Assembly: GCA_030430165.1 (NCBI GenBank)
Contig: JAUIGL010000002.1
Span: 1-64,000 of the forward strand
DNA: 64,000 nt
Origin: a bacterium
Lineage (GTDB): Bacteria; Desulfobacterota; Binatia; HRBIN30; CADEER01
Direction: 5' to 3'
Numbering within the stretch: the first letter of the stretch is position 1; each line of letters opens with the position of its first letter. The notes below the pieces were generated by a model. It was not told the origin of the DNA, ran no database searches, and worked only from the letters and a program-made list of their open reading frames with translations. Shown piece after piece: positions 33,901 through 41,500 of the stretch. Position numbers and translations under genes: made by a program.

Positions 33901-35013
33901 TCAGAGCCGCATCGGCATGACGATATAGCAGTAGTCCGACTCGCCGACGATGCGCAGAACTCCCGGGCTGACTTCGTCGTTGAGAGCGATCTCGACTTCG
34001 GTACCGGAGGGCACCACCGACAGAAGATCCATCAGGTAACGCGCGTTGAAGCCGGCGTTGACCGACCCGCCGGAGTAGTCGACGTCGAGCTCCTCGGTGC
34101 CTTCGCCGACGTCGGGGTTCATCGTCGACAGCTCCATGCTGCCTTTCTGCAGCTCGATCTTCACTCCCTTGGTGCTCTCGCGCGATACCGTCGACACACG
34201 ACGCAAGCTGCCGAGGAACGTCGCCGCGTCGACCTTGGCGATCTTCCCCGCCTTCTTCGGCACGACCTGGTTGTAATCGGGAAACTCTCCTTCGATCAGG
34301 CGCATCGACATTTCCACAGGTCCGCGAGTGACGTACGCCACGCCGTCGCCGATGATCAGCTCGATGTCGTTCTCGTCAGCTTCGAGAATCTTGCGGATCT
34401 CGGCCACCGCCTTGCGCGGCAGGATCGCACCAGGGCCAGCCTTGGCGCCGTCGACCGCGCGATTGATCATCGCCAACCTGTGCCCGTCGGTGGCGACGAT
34501 ACGCAGATTCCCGTCGTCGGTTCCCTCGAGCAGGATACCGTTGAGACTCACCCGGGTTTCGTCCGACGAAATGGCAAACGCCGTATATTCGAGCATCTCC
34601 GACAGCGTTTCGGCCGAGACCTTGATCGCCAGCTTGGCGCCCTTGGCCTCCGCCTTGGGCATCTCGGGAAACTCGCGCGGATCCAGGCCCACCAGGCGGA
34701 AACGACCCTTGCCGACTTTGACCTCGATCCAGTTGTTGTCCTTGCCGGTAACGACGATGTCGCCGTCCGGGAACTCGCGCACCATCTCGTAGAGCTTGCG
34801 CGCCGAAGCCGTCACGGTGCCCGGCTTCTTGACCTTGGCCGAGCACGCGCGGCGCACTCCGATTTCCTGGTCGGTAGCCGATATGGTCAGCGTGCTCCCG
34901 GCGGCTTCGAGCAAGACGTTGCTCAGGATCGGAATCGTCGTGCGTCGTTCGACGATCCCCTGCGATAGATACAAGCCTGCCAACAGTTCCGATTTGGTTA
35001 TGCTGAATTCCAT
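33901..35013 (-). CDS. dnaN: DNA polymerase III beta sliding clamp
   Basis: A 370-residue protein of normal length with the three-domain clamp fold. Landmarks are MEFSITKSELLAGLYLSQGI, RTTIPILSNVLLEA, GNLRIVATDGHRLAMINRAV and the C-terminal YCYIVMPMRL, where the family always ends in a hydrophobic M-P-M-R-L. It tethers polymerases to DNA. It is transcribed in the same direction as dnaA, about 315 bases downstream. Confidence 0.98.
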   Translation of the reverse strand: MEFSITKSELLAGLYLSQGIVERRTTIPILSNVLLEAAGSTLTISATDQEIGVRRACSAKVKKPGTVTASARKLYEMVREFPDGDIVVTGKDNNWIEVKVGKGRFRLVGLDPREFPEMPKAEAKGAKLAIKVSAETLSEMLEYTAFAISSDETRVSLNGILLEGTDDGNLRIVATDGHRLAMINRAVDGAKAGPGAILPRKAVAEIRKILEADENDIELIIGDGVAYVTRGPVEMSMRLIEGEFPDYNQVVPKKAGKIAKVDAATFLGSLRRVSTVSRESTKGVKIELQKGSMELSTMNPDVGEGTEELDVDYSGGSVNAGFNARYLMDLLSVVPSGTEVEIALNDEVSPGVLRIVGESDYCYIVMPMRL

Positions 35014-35328
35014 CTCCGCGTCCCTGGTTGCGCCCTTCTATTACTCTATTTTGATTGGCTAAGAATAGTAGTAGTAGGGCCTGTGGATATGGGGAAAGCG
35101 TTGTCCGACTTGGCTTTGCTCTGTCCGCTGGTGGGGAGAAACGGAGGGGAACCAGCGCCGCGCATCCGGTGCCGCATGGTTTCCACACACATTCTGCACT
35201 CCTCCTCCCCAGCGACTCCCCAAACTGTACACAGCGGGTTTCCAGTACAGCGATACCATGCTCCGTCGGCGCGGGAATAGCCCGACGGCGATTGATTCGA
35301 GGATTTCCGCGGGGACCTCTCCCGATCG
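35014..35328. other. dnaA-dnaN intergenic region
   Basis: No gene is visible. The first ~60 bases are A/T-rich (TTACTCTATTTTGATTGGC). One DnaA-box-like TGTGGATAT (35082-35090, 8 of 9 to the reverse of TTATCCACA) and a weaker TTTCCACA (35180-35187) are present. This is the promoter region of dnaN and a second possible place for origin function, but the density of boxes is low. Confidence 0.5.
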
Positions 35329-36687
35329 TCAGTCGTTTCCTTCCAGAGTTGCGGTCATCGTTTCGATCGCTTCGCGCAGCCGGCCGTCCTGCCGCATGCG
35401 CTCGTCGATGACCCTGGTCGCGTGAATAACGGTGGTATGATCGCGCCCGCCAAAGCGATCTCCGATCACCGGGAACGACGCGTCGGTGAGTTGCCGGCAG
35501 AGATACATTGCGATTTGACGCGAGTGGGCGATGTGCCGCGTGCGCGACTTCGAGAGCAGTTCGTCGCGTTCGACGTGGAAGTAGCGGCTGACGACGTCCT
35601 GGACCGTCTCAATGGTGATTCCGCGGCCGCGGCGGTTGTCGAGGAAGTTCTTGAGCACCTTGCGGGCGAGCTCGAGCGTGATCGCGTCGCCATAGAGCGA
35701 CGCGTGCGCGCTCAGCCGAGTCAGGCTGCCCTCGAGCTCGCGCACGTTCGACTCGAAGGTCTCGGCTAGGAACATGGCGACGTCGGAGGGCAGGGCGAGG
35801 CGCTCGATATCGGCCTTCTTCTCGAGGATCGCCAGCCGGGTCTCGATATCCGGAGCCTGGATGTCGGCGATCAAGCCGCTCTCGAAGCGGTTGCGCAGTC
35901 GCTCTTCGAGCTCGGGAATCTCCTTGGGGAACTTGTCGGAGGTCAGAACGATCTGTTTGTGGTTCTCGTACAGGGAGTTGAAGGTGTGGAAGAACTCTTC
36001 CTGGGTACGCTCGCGGCCGGCGAGAAACTGGACGTCGTCGACGATCAGGAAGTCGACGCTGCGAAAGCGCTTGCGGAACTCATCCATCCGATCGCGCCGC
36101 AACGCGGCAATCAGCTCGTTCATGAAGGAATCCGAGGACAGGTAGACGACTCGGGTGTTGGGATTGCGATCGAGGATGTCGTTGCCGATGGCGCAGACCA
36201 GGTGAGTCTTGCCTAGTCCGACCCCGCCGTAGATGAACAGCGGGTTGTAGGTTTCGCCCGGCTGCTTGGCGACCGCCATCGAGGCTGCGTGCGCAAACTG
36301 ATTGCTCGAGCCGATGATGAAGTTGTCGAACGTGTACTTCTCGTGCAGCGCGGCGCGGTCCTGCGCCTTGCGGTCCGGACGCTGGATCGGTCGCGGGCTG
36401 GGGAACAGCTCTTGCTGACCACCGCGCGGGACGCTCACGTTGAGATGGCGCAGGGAGCCGCCACTCTGCGCCGACAGAGCGCTCTCGAGCAGCTTGCCGC
36501 AGCGCTTGCGGGCGATGTCGGCGCTGGTCGCGTCGGGCGCCTCGACGGTGAAGGTGTCGCCCTGGCGCCCAACTGGGCGCAGCGATGCCAGAATACTGCG
36601 GGAATCGTCGTCGCCGAGAACCGATGAAACCGATTCTACCGCCTGTTCCCAGGTCGGGTGCGCGGTCACGGCGAGATTCTTATCCAC
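35329..36687 (-). CDS. dnaA: Chromosomal replication initiator DnaA
   Basis: A 452-residue AAA+ initiator. Domain III opens KYTFDNFIIGSSNQFAHAAS with Walker A GGVGLGKTH and Walker B DFLIVDDVQF. The domain IV signature is DRFGGRDHTTVIHATRVI, binding DnaA boxes. The frame runs open to a GTG at 36726. I prefer GTG 36687 because GGCGGGGG lies 6-13 bases upstream, whereas 36726 has no such site. A perfect DnaA box (36680-36688) overlaps this start, which would allow autoregulation. Confidence 0.95.
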   Translation of the reverse strand: MDKNLAVTAHPTWEQAVESVSSVLGDDDSRSILASLRPVGRQGDTFTVEAPDATSADIARKRCGKLLESALSAQSGGSLRHLNVSVPRGGQQELFPSPRPIQRPDRKAQDRAALHEKYTFDNFIIGSSNQFAHAASMAVAKQPGETYNPLFIYGGVGLGKTHLVCAIGNDILDRNPNTRVVYLSSDSFMNELIAALRRDRMDEFRKRFRSVDFLIVDDVQFLAGRERTQEEFFHTFNSLYENHKQIVLTSDKFPKEIPELEERLRNRFESGLIADIQAPDIETRLAILEKKADIERLALPSDVAMFLAETFESNVRELEGSLTRLSAHASLYGDAITLELARKVLKNFLDNRRGRGITIETVQDVVSRYFHVERDELLSKSRTRHIAHSRQIAMYLCRQLTDASFPVIGDRFGGRDHTTVIHATRVIDERMRQDGRLREAIETMTATLEGND

Positions 36688-36770
36688 AGGCCAACCCCCG
36701 CCAAAAATTACATCTTTATCAGGCACTTATAGAGTTATGCACCGCTGATTCCACAGTGGAATCCACAGGC
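36680..36770. other. oriC: oriC-like region / dnaA promoter with DnaA boxes
   Basis: It contains TTATCCACA (36680-36688, perfect), TTATGCACC (36735-36743, 8 of 9) and GAATCCACA (36759-36767, 7 of 9). A perfect inverted repeat GATTCCAC-A-GTGGAATC lies at 36747-36763, and an A/T-rich stretch at ~36698-36738. It lies directly upstream of dnaA, between the divergent dnaA and hemL genes. Origin function is plausible but unproven; the boxes could serve only dnaA autoregulation. No gene is visible from 36727 to 36963. Confidence 0.45.
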
Positions 36771-36963
36771 TCCCCCAAGTGCGCGGATACAGATTTCAGT
36801 GAAGGTGATTCCCGCCCGGTAGAGGTGGGAAGTGGGGTTTATATCGTCTGGAAAATGCGGGCAAGGGCGTAGCGGAGGAAATCGGGTATTTCGCGAAAAA
36901 AGTTGTCGCGATCGATGCGTGCCGAGCTTGCTACGGCGACGAGCAGTCGATAGCGGGACAGGC

Positions 36964-38241
36964 ATGGACACCTCGGAGAAACTGTTCGCGGCCGCTTGTG
37001 AAGTCATTCCCGGGGGAGTCAACAGCCCGGTACGAGCCTGGAAGGCAGTCGGTGGCAGCCCGCGCTTCATCCAACGCGCAGCCGGGCCGACGGTTACCGA
37101 TGCCGACGGAGTTACGTACATCGACTACGTCGGTTCGTGGGGTCCGATGGTTCTCGGCCACGCGCGTCGCGAGGTGTTGCAGGCGGTGCAGAACGCGCTG
37201 CGCGAGGGAACCAGCTTCGGTGCACCGACGGCGCGTGAGATCGAGATGGCGCGCACCATCTGCTCGGCGGTCGATTCGGTGCAGAAGGTGCGGCTGGTCA
37301 ATTCGGGTACCGAGGCGACGATGACTGCGTTGCGGATCGCGCGCGGCTTCACCGGTCGCACCGACGTGGTCAAGTTCGAAGGCTGCTACCACGGTCACGT
37401 CGACTCGCTGTTGGTCCGCGCCGGGTCCGGAGCTCTGACCCTCGGAGTGCCGGACAGTGCCGGTGTGTCGCCGGAGACGTCGCGGCAAACGCTGCTCGCC
37501 GGTTTCAACGACCTGGCCAGCGTCGAGCAGTTGTTCGCCGAACGCGGCGCGCAGATCGCCGCCGTGATTCTCGAACCAATCGCCGGCAACATGGGCGTAA
37601 TCCCGCCGGCGCCGGGATTCCTCGAAGGATTGCGCGAGATTACCGAGAAAAACGGCGCGTTGCTGATCTTCGACGAGGTGATGACAGGGTTTCGCGTCGC
37701 CTACGGCGGCGCCCAGGAGATATACGGCGTGCGGCCGGACCTGAGTTGTTTCGGTAAGATAGCCGGCGGCGGGTTGCCGCTCGCCGCGGTCGGCGGCCGC
37801 GCCGACGTCATGGATGTGCTGGCGCCACTCGGTCCCGTCTACCAAGCCGGTACCCTGTCCGGGAACCCGCTGGCGGTAGCCGGCGGTCTCGAGACCCTGC
37901 GCCAGCTCACCCAGCCCGGCGTCTACCAGCGGCTCGAGGAGAAGGGCCAGCTGGTCGAGGAGGGTCTGCTTCGGGCGGTGCGCGACAGCGGCATCACCGC
38001 CTGCGTCAATCGGGTGGGTTCGATGTTCACCCTGTTCCTCGGGGTCGACTCGGTCACCGATTTCGAATCGGCGCAGGCTGGCGATACCGAAGCGTACGGG
38101 CGGTTCTTCCAGGGGATGTTGAAGCGCGGCATCTACCTCGCGCCGTCGGCGTTCGAAGCGGCGTTCATCTCGTTGGCGCACAGTCCGGACGATCTCGAGA
38201 TGACGGTGCGTGCCGCAGCCGAGACGCTGCGCGAGCTGTAG
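36964..38241 (+). CDS. hemL: Glutamate-1-semialdehyde 2,1-aminomutase
   Basis: A 425-residue PLP enzyme converting glutamate-1-semialdehyde to 5-aminolevulinate, the C5 route to heme. Signatures are IPGGVNSPVRAWKAVGGSP, VRLVNSGTEATMTALRIARG, KFEGCYHGHVDSLLV, LLIFDEVMTGFRVAYGGAQ and the PLP-lysine segment CFGKIAGGGLPLAAVGGRAD. ATG 36964 starts the conserved MDTSEKLFAAACEVIPGG; longer starts lack homology. It is divergent from dnaA and just precedes the atpZ/I/B/E operon. Confidence 0.96.
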   Translation: MDTSEKLFAAACEVIPGGVNSPVRAWKAVGGSPRFIQRAAGPTVTDADGVTYIDYVGSWGPMVLGHARREVLQAVQNALREGTSFGAPTAREIEMARTICSAVDSVQKVRLVNSGTEATMTALRIARGFTGRTDVVKFEGCYHGHVDSLLVRAGSGALTLGVPDSAGVSPETSRQTLLAGFNDLASVEQLFAERGAQIAAVILEPIAGNMGVIPPAPGFLEGLREITEKNGALLIFDEVMTGFRVAYGGAQEIYGVRPDLSCFGKIAGGGLPLAAVGGRADVMDVLAPLGPVYQAGTLSGNPLAVAGGLETLRQLTQPGVYQRLEEKGQLVEEGLLRAVRDSGITACVNRVGSMFTLFLGVDSVTDFESAQAGDTEAYGRFFQGMLKRGIYLAPSAFEAAFISLAHSPDDLEMTVRAAAETLREL

Positions 38242-38252
38242 GGCGGTTGCCG

Positions 38253-38468
38253 ATGTCCGACACCGGGTCCAAGGTCGCCGCCGCCGCCCGCTTCGCAGGC
38301 CTCGGGTTCGGGCTCGGGGCCACGGTCGTCGCAGCGATCTGGCTGGGAAACCAGGTAGACGTCTATTTCGGCACATCGCCTCTGTTCTTGCTGGTTTTCC
38401 TCGTTGCCGCGCTGGTCGGGTTCATGCAGCGCCTGCTGTGGATGCTGAACAAGACGCGCTCGCGGTAG
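38253..38468 (+). CDS. atpZ: AtpZ/AtpI-family small membrane protein
   Basis: A 71-residue protein with two membrane helices (~9-31 and ~37-59), of the type AARFAGLGFGLGATVVAAIW, GNQVDVYFGTSPLFLL. This is the short membrane protein usually encoded first in the atpZ-atpI-atpB-atpE operon of deltaproteobacteria. Relatives help assemble the c-ring or carry magnesium/calcium. ATG 38253 is used; TTG 38247 is in frame. Confidence 0.8.
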   Translation: MSDTGSKVAAAARFAGLGFGLGATVVAAIWLGNQVDVYFGTSPLFLLVFLVAALVGFMQRLLWMLNKTRSR

Positions 38469-38530
38469 CTCCCCTCGCCGAACTGTTGCCCACGGCTCGC
38501 GAAGTCGATAGGGCCGGGGGATCGCAGAGC

Positions 38531-38902
38531 ATGGCTGTACAGCTGGAACAAATTGAGCGGGTCCATATCGCCCTGATCGCCGCTGCGAGCGCGGTTGGCT
38601 GGGCGACGGGCTGGATGGGCCCGGGCAGCGTCGCCCTCGGCGGGCTGGTGATGGCGGCCAATATCTGGCTCCTGAAGCAGATTACGCGCCGGGTTCTCAC
38701 CGCGCAGGCGAGTCAGCGGCCGGGGGTGGTCTTGCTTCTCGTGCTCGCAAAGTTTTCTATCTTCATCGGCCTGTTGGCATTGTTGTTCTGGCAGGTGCCG
38801 CTCGATCCGATGGGATTCGCGGTCGGCGCAACCATGCTGCTGTTGGCCACATTGGGGGTCGCCTTGGCCGGCCAAGGTCAAACGGCGGAAGATCAGACGT
38901 AG
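38531..38902 (+). CDS. atpI: ATP synthase subunit I (AtpI)
   Basis: A 123-residue protein with four hydrophobic segments (for example IALIAAASAVGWATGWMGPG, VALGGLVMAANIWLLKQ, GVVLLLVLAKFSIFIGLLAL, AVGATMLLLATLGVALAG). This is the pattern of the ATP synthase I family, an assembly factor for the c-ring. ATG 38531 begins the recognisable MAVQLEQIERVHIALIAAAS. atpB follows 11 bases later, with its ribosome-binding site starting at the atpI stop. Confidence 0.8.
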   Translation: MAVQLEQIERVHIALIAAASAVGWATGWMGPGSVALGGLVMAANIWLLKQITRRVLTAQASQRPGVVLLLVLAKFSIFIGLLALLFWQVPLDPMGFAVGATMLLLATLGVALAGQGQTAEDQT

Positions 38903-38913
38903 GAGAGCGAAGG

Positions 38914-39630
38914 GTGGAACACGGATTTACCTGGGTATCGGCAATCCCCGGTCTCAACCTGTTGCCGGACTACACGGCGACGGCGTTGCTGGTCGGAATT
39001 GCGATGTTGGTGTGGGCCGCCCTCGCCAGCCGTCAGATCGCGGCTGCCAACGACGCGGTGATCCCGGACGAGGGCTTCTCGCTGCGCAACATGTTCGAGA
39101 TCTACCTCGAGGGATTCTACTCGATGCTGATCGAGCCGGTGCTAGGCGAACGCGGCCGCAAGTACCTGCCGTTCTACGCGACGCTGTTCCTGTTCATCCT
39201 GGTGAACAACCTGGTCGGGTTGATTCCCGGCTTCTCGCCGGCGACCAGCAACGTCAACACCACGCTCGGCCTCGGGCTGCTGTCGTTCGTCATGTACAAC
39301 TACTACGGCTTCAAGGAGTCGGGTGTCGGCTACCTCAAGCACTTCCTCGGCCCGGTGATCTGGATGGCGCCGCTGATGGGAACGCTCGAGATCATCGACC
39401 ACGTGATCCGGCCGGTCACACTCAATCTGCGACTCATGATGAACATGTTCGCCGACCACCTGGTTCTCGACATCTTCACCAACCTCACCTACCTGGTGAT
39501 CCCGGTCGTCTTCCTGGTGCTCGGTACGTTCGTTTCGATCGTTCAATCTTACGTGTTCACCCTGCTCAGCCTGGTCTACGTCGGCATGGCGACTGCGCAC
39601 CACGACGACCACGGCGACGGGCACCACTGA
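38914..39630 (+). CDS. atpB: ATP synthase F0 subunit a
   Basis: A 238-residue membrane protein that forms the proton half-channels. The essential arginine segment is VTLNLRLMMNMFADHLVLD (Arg in NLRLMMN). YLPFYATLFLFILVNNLVGL and PGFSPATSNVNTTLGLGLLS are typical. The C-terminus ends in an unusual His/Asp-rich tail (AHHDDHGDGHH). The start is GTG 38914 with AGGAGAGCGA upstream. F0 genes a and c are here far from the F1 operon, as in other deltaproteobacteria. Confidence 0.96.
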   Translation: MEHGFTWVSAIPGLNLLPDYTATALLVGIAMLVWAALASRQIAAANDAVIPDEGFSLRNMFEIYLEGFYSMLIEPVLGERGRKYLPFYATLFLFILVNNLVGLIPGFSPATSNVNTTLGLGLLSFVMYNYYGFKESGVGYLKHFLGPVIWMAPLMGTLEIIDHVIRPVTLNLRLMMNMFADHLVLDIFTNLTYLVIPVVFLVLGTFVSIVQSYVFTLLSLVYVGMATAHHDDHGDGHH

Positions 39631-39744
39631 TTCGTTTCAGATTCGTTTCAAACCGCATCGCGCATTCGGGGCGCTGGACTGTAGAGGATGAGGAGAGGCG
39701 GGCCCCAACCGTTGACGCGCGGTGCACAGCATAGGAGGAGCACA

Positions 39745-40059
39745 ATGCTCGCACGAATGAAGACTTTCGCACTGACGGCCATCGCATTCCTGGTGGCGCA
39801 GCCGGCCCTCGCCGAAGACGCAGCCGCTGGCAACAGCGACGGCTGGATCGCCATGGCGGCCGGCCTCAGCATCGCGATCGCCGCTTTCGGCGCCGCCGCC
39901 GGGCAGGGTCGTGCCGTCGCCGCAGCGATGGAGTCGATTGGTCGCAACCCGAACTCGGCCGACCGCATCCAGACGCCGATGATCATCGGTCTGGCGCTGA
40001 TGGAGGCGCTCGCCATTTACGCGCTGGTCATCGCCTTCTTCCTGCAGGGCAAGATCTAG
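39745..40059 (+). CDS. atpE: ATP synthase F0 subunit c
   Basis: A 104-residue proteolipid. An N-terminal leader of ~23 residues ([19 protein letters not shown]) precedes the two-helix hairpin: [20 protein letters not shown], polar loop [17 protein letters not shown], second helix [19 protein letters not shown]. The ion-binding glutamate in LMEALAIY is followed by Ala, not Ser or Thr, which points to proton rather than sodium coupling. ATG 39745 has AGGAGGAG upstream. The stop touches the first copy of a tandem structured element. Confidence 0.95.
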   Translation: MLARMKTFALTAIAFLVAQPALAEDAAAGNSDGWIAMAAGLSIAIAAFGAAAGQGRAVAAAMESIGRNPNSADRIQTPMIIGLALMEALAIYALVIAFFLQGKI

Positions 40060-40203
40060 CCCGCAAAGTAAGGTCGAGTATCTGAGGTTGCCTCAACCGA
40101 GCTGATTCGTGGATCCCGCCGAGCGCGGGAAAGGCGGGCGCTTAAGATGGCGACCGAAGGTTTGAAGGGGCGCGGGGGATTCAGTTCCCGCGCCCCTTTT
40201 TAC
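40060..40203 (+). ncRNA. Structured element R1 (tandem copy 1), unidentified
   Basis: It begins directly after the atpE stop. Bases 40060-40144 are identical to 40232-40316. Visible pairings are TGAGG-TTG-CCTCA or the alternative GGTTG-CCT-CAACC, and CCCGCC/GGCGGG around GAGCGCGGGAAA. A terminator hairpin with a U-run ends it. I do not recognise a known riboswitch core. It may be a 3'-UTR-derived RNA of the atp operon or a stand-alone small RNA. The short ATG frame at 40147 overlaps the terminator and looks non-coding. Confidence 0.5.
40167..40201 (+). terminator. Rho-independent terminator of R1
   Basis: GGGGCGCGGG pairs with CCCGCGCCCC across a 9-10 base loop and is followed by TTTTT. It would end transcripts from atpB-atpE and R1. 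Confidence 0.85.
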
Positions 40204-40231
40204 TGTGCCGCGGAAAGTACCGGGAGTGGAT

Positions 40232-40372
40232 CCCGCAAAGTAAGGTCGAGTATCTGAGGTTGCCTCAACCGAGCTGATTCGTGGATCCCGCCGAGCGCGG
40301 GAAAGGCGGGCGCTTAGAATGGCGACCCAGGCAATGAAGGGGCGTGGGGACTTGGTTCCCGCGCCCCTTTTC
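40232..40372 (+). ncRNA. Structured element R2 (tandem copy 2), unidentified
   Basis: It lies 172 bases after R1, with the first 85 bases identical. The 3' third differs (CCGAAGGTTTG against CCCAGGCAATG), but the terminator is kept with a C-to-T change that preserves pairing as G-U. The two conserved parts and the free middle suggest selection on a folded RNA or a very recent duplication. No gene follows closely in the same transcript; the orphan ParB gene starts 262 bases later. Confidence 0.5.
40339..40371 (+). terminator. Rho-independent terminator of R2
   Basis: GGGGCGTGGG pairs with CCCGCGCCCC (one G-U pair) and is followed by TTTT. It is homologous to the terminator at 40167. Confidence 0.8.
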
Positions 40373-40382
40373 CGTTGCGCCT

Positions 40383-40545
40383 GGGGGTTCAGGTTTGTTG
40401 GTTTTCAGAGAACTGAACAACGCAAAGGAGCAAAGGAGCCAAGGGGGGAAGTGGGGGGTTCAGGTTTGTTGGTTTTCAGAGAAGTGAACAACGCCAAGGA
40501 GCGCAGCGGCCATGAAGGGAAGTGGGGGGTTGAGGTTTTCTGGGG
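40383..40545. repeat. 71-bp tandem repeat, about 2.3 copies
   Basis: GGGGGTTCAGGTTTGTTGG, then TTTTCAGAGAA(C/G)TGAACAACG and a GGAGCAAAGGAG-type run, recurs at a spacing of 71 bases (40383, 40454 and a partial third copy at 40525). The run AACGCAAAGGAGCAAAGGAG has a ~9-base internal period. Together with R1 and R2 it fills 40060-40633, where I see no convincing gene. Confidence 0.75.
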
Positions 40546-40633
40546 TGATTTGGTTTCTACGTAGTGGGTTGGTTTCTCTTGTGATTTTGGGTGGTGGCGG
40601 TTTATCATCGCCGACACGACGGGGGTTTGTGGA

Positions 40634-41500
40634 ATGGCGGTGGAGGCAGTAGCGCGGACGTTTGCGGCTGGCAGTGTGCAGCGCGGGCGACGCACGATGG
40701 TGAGTGCGGTTCCGATCGATCGGATCCGCGCCAATCCGGCGCAGCCGCGTCGACACTTCGACCCCGATGCTCTCGGCGAGCTCGCCGAATCGATTCGCAA
40801 GCACGGATTGCTGCAGCCGATCGTCGTCTGTCGCGGCGAGAACGAGGATGGGCAGGACACCTATCTGATCATGGCCGGCGAGCGCCGCTTTCGAGCGTCG
40901 AAGCTGGCGGGCCTGCAGGCGTTGCCGGCGCTGGTTCGCGACGACGACCCGATCGAGATCGCGATGATCGAGAACCTGCAGCGCGAGGATCTTTCGCCGC
41001 TCGAGGAAGCCGAGGGGCTGCAGTCGCTGATCGATCAGTACCAGTACACACACGACACACTCGCCGAGCTGATCGGCAAGAGCCGCCCGTACGTCAGCAA
41101 CACGCTGGCGCTGTGCCGCCTTCCCGACAGCATCAAAGAGGACTACCACGCGTCTCCCGTCGTCTCGCGCGAGATCTTGATTTCGGTCGCTCGCGCCGAC
41201 TCACCCGAGCGCCAGGACATGTTGTGGCGACTGGCCAAGATGCGGCGCCTGTCGGTGCAGAAGTTCCGCTCGGCGCAGGCCGGCGAGCGCGGCGAACGGC
41301 GCGAGGTCGACGAAGTCGGCCGCCTGGTTCGCAAGCTGGGCCGCCGCATGAAGGCCGCGCTCGGCAGCAGCCTCGACCAGGCGGAGCGAGCTCAGGCGAT
41401 CCGCGTTCTGCGCCGCGCGCGCACGCAGATCGATCGCGCGCTCCACAAGCTCGAGCTTGCGGTCAGCGCAGATCAGCCAGGGCCTGGCGAACCGAGCTGA
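40634..41500 (+). CDS. Orphan ParB/Spo0J-family protein
   Basis: A 288-residue ParB paralogue. It has PIDRIRANPAQPRRHFDPDA, the GERRFRASKLAGL box (~82-94), ENLQREDLSPLEEAEGL and an HTH (LAELIGKSRPYVSNTLAL). Unlike the ParB at 11487, its N-terminus has no LGRGL ParA-stimulating peptide and no parA is next to it. This resembles Noc or other accessory ParB-type CTPases. Which DNA site it uses is unknown; I see no perfect parS beside it. The 3' end overlaps the convergent solute-binding gene by 38 bases. Confidence 0.88.
   Translation: MAVEAVARTFAAGSVQRGRRTMVSAVPIDRIRANPAQPRRHFDPDALGELAESIRKHGLLQPIVVCRGENEDGQDTYLIMAGERRFRASKLAGLQALPALVRDDDPIEIAMIENLQREDLSPLEEAEGLQSLIDQYQYTHDTLAELIGKSRPYVSNTLALCRLPDSIKEDYHASPVVSREILISVARADSPERQDMLWRLAKMRRLSVQKFRSAQAGERGERREVDEVGRLVRKLGRRMKAALGSSLDQAERAQAIRVLRRARTQIDRALHKLELAVSADQPGPGEPS

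Noticed and set aside
40060..40144. R1/R2 as a cyclic-di-GMP, cobalamin, ydaO, SAM or glycine riboswitch
   Set aside because: The core motifs I know for these classes are not present, and no regulated gene follows directly.
40319..40564. Short open frame starting inside R2
   Set aside because: It reads through an intrinsic terminator and a tandem repeat, and has no ribosome-binding site or conserved features.
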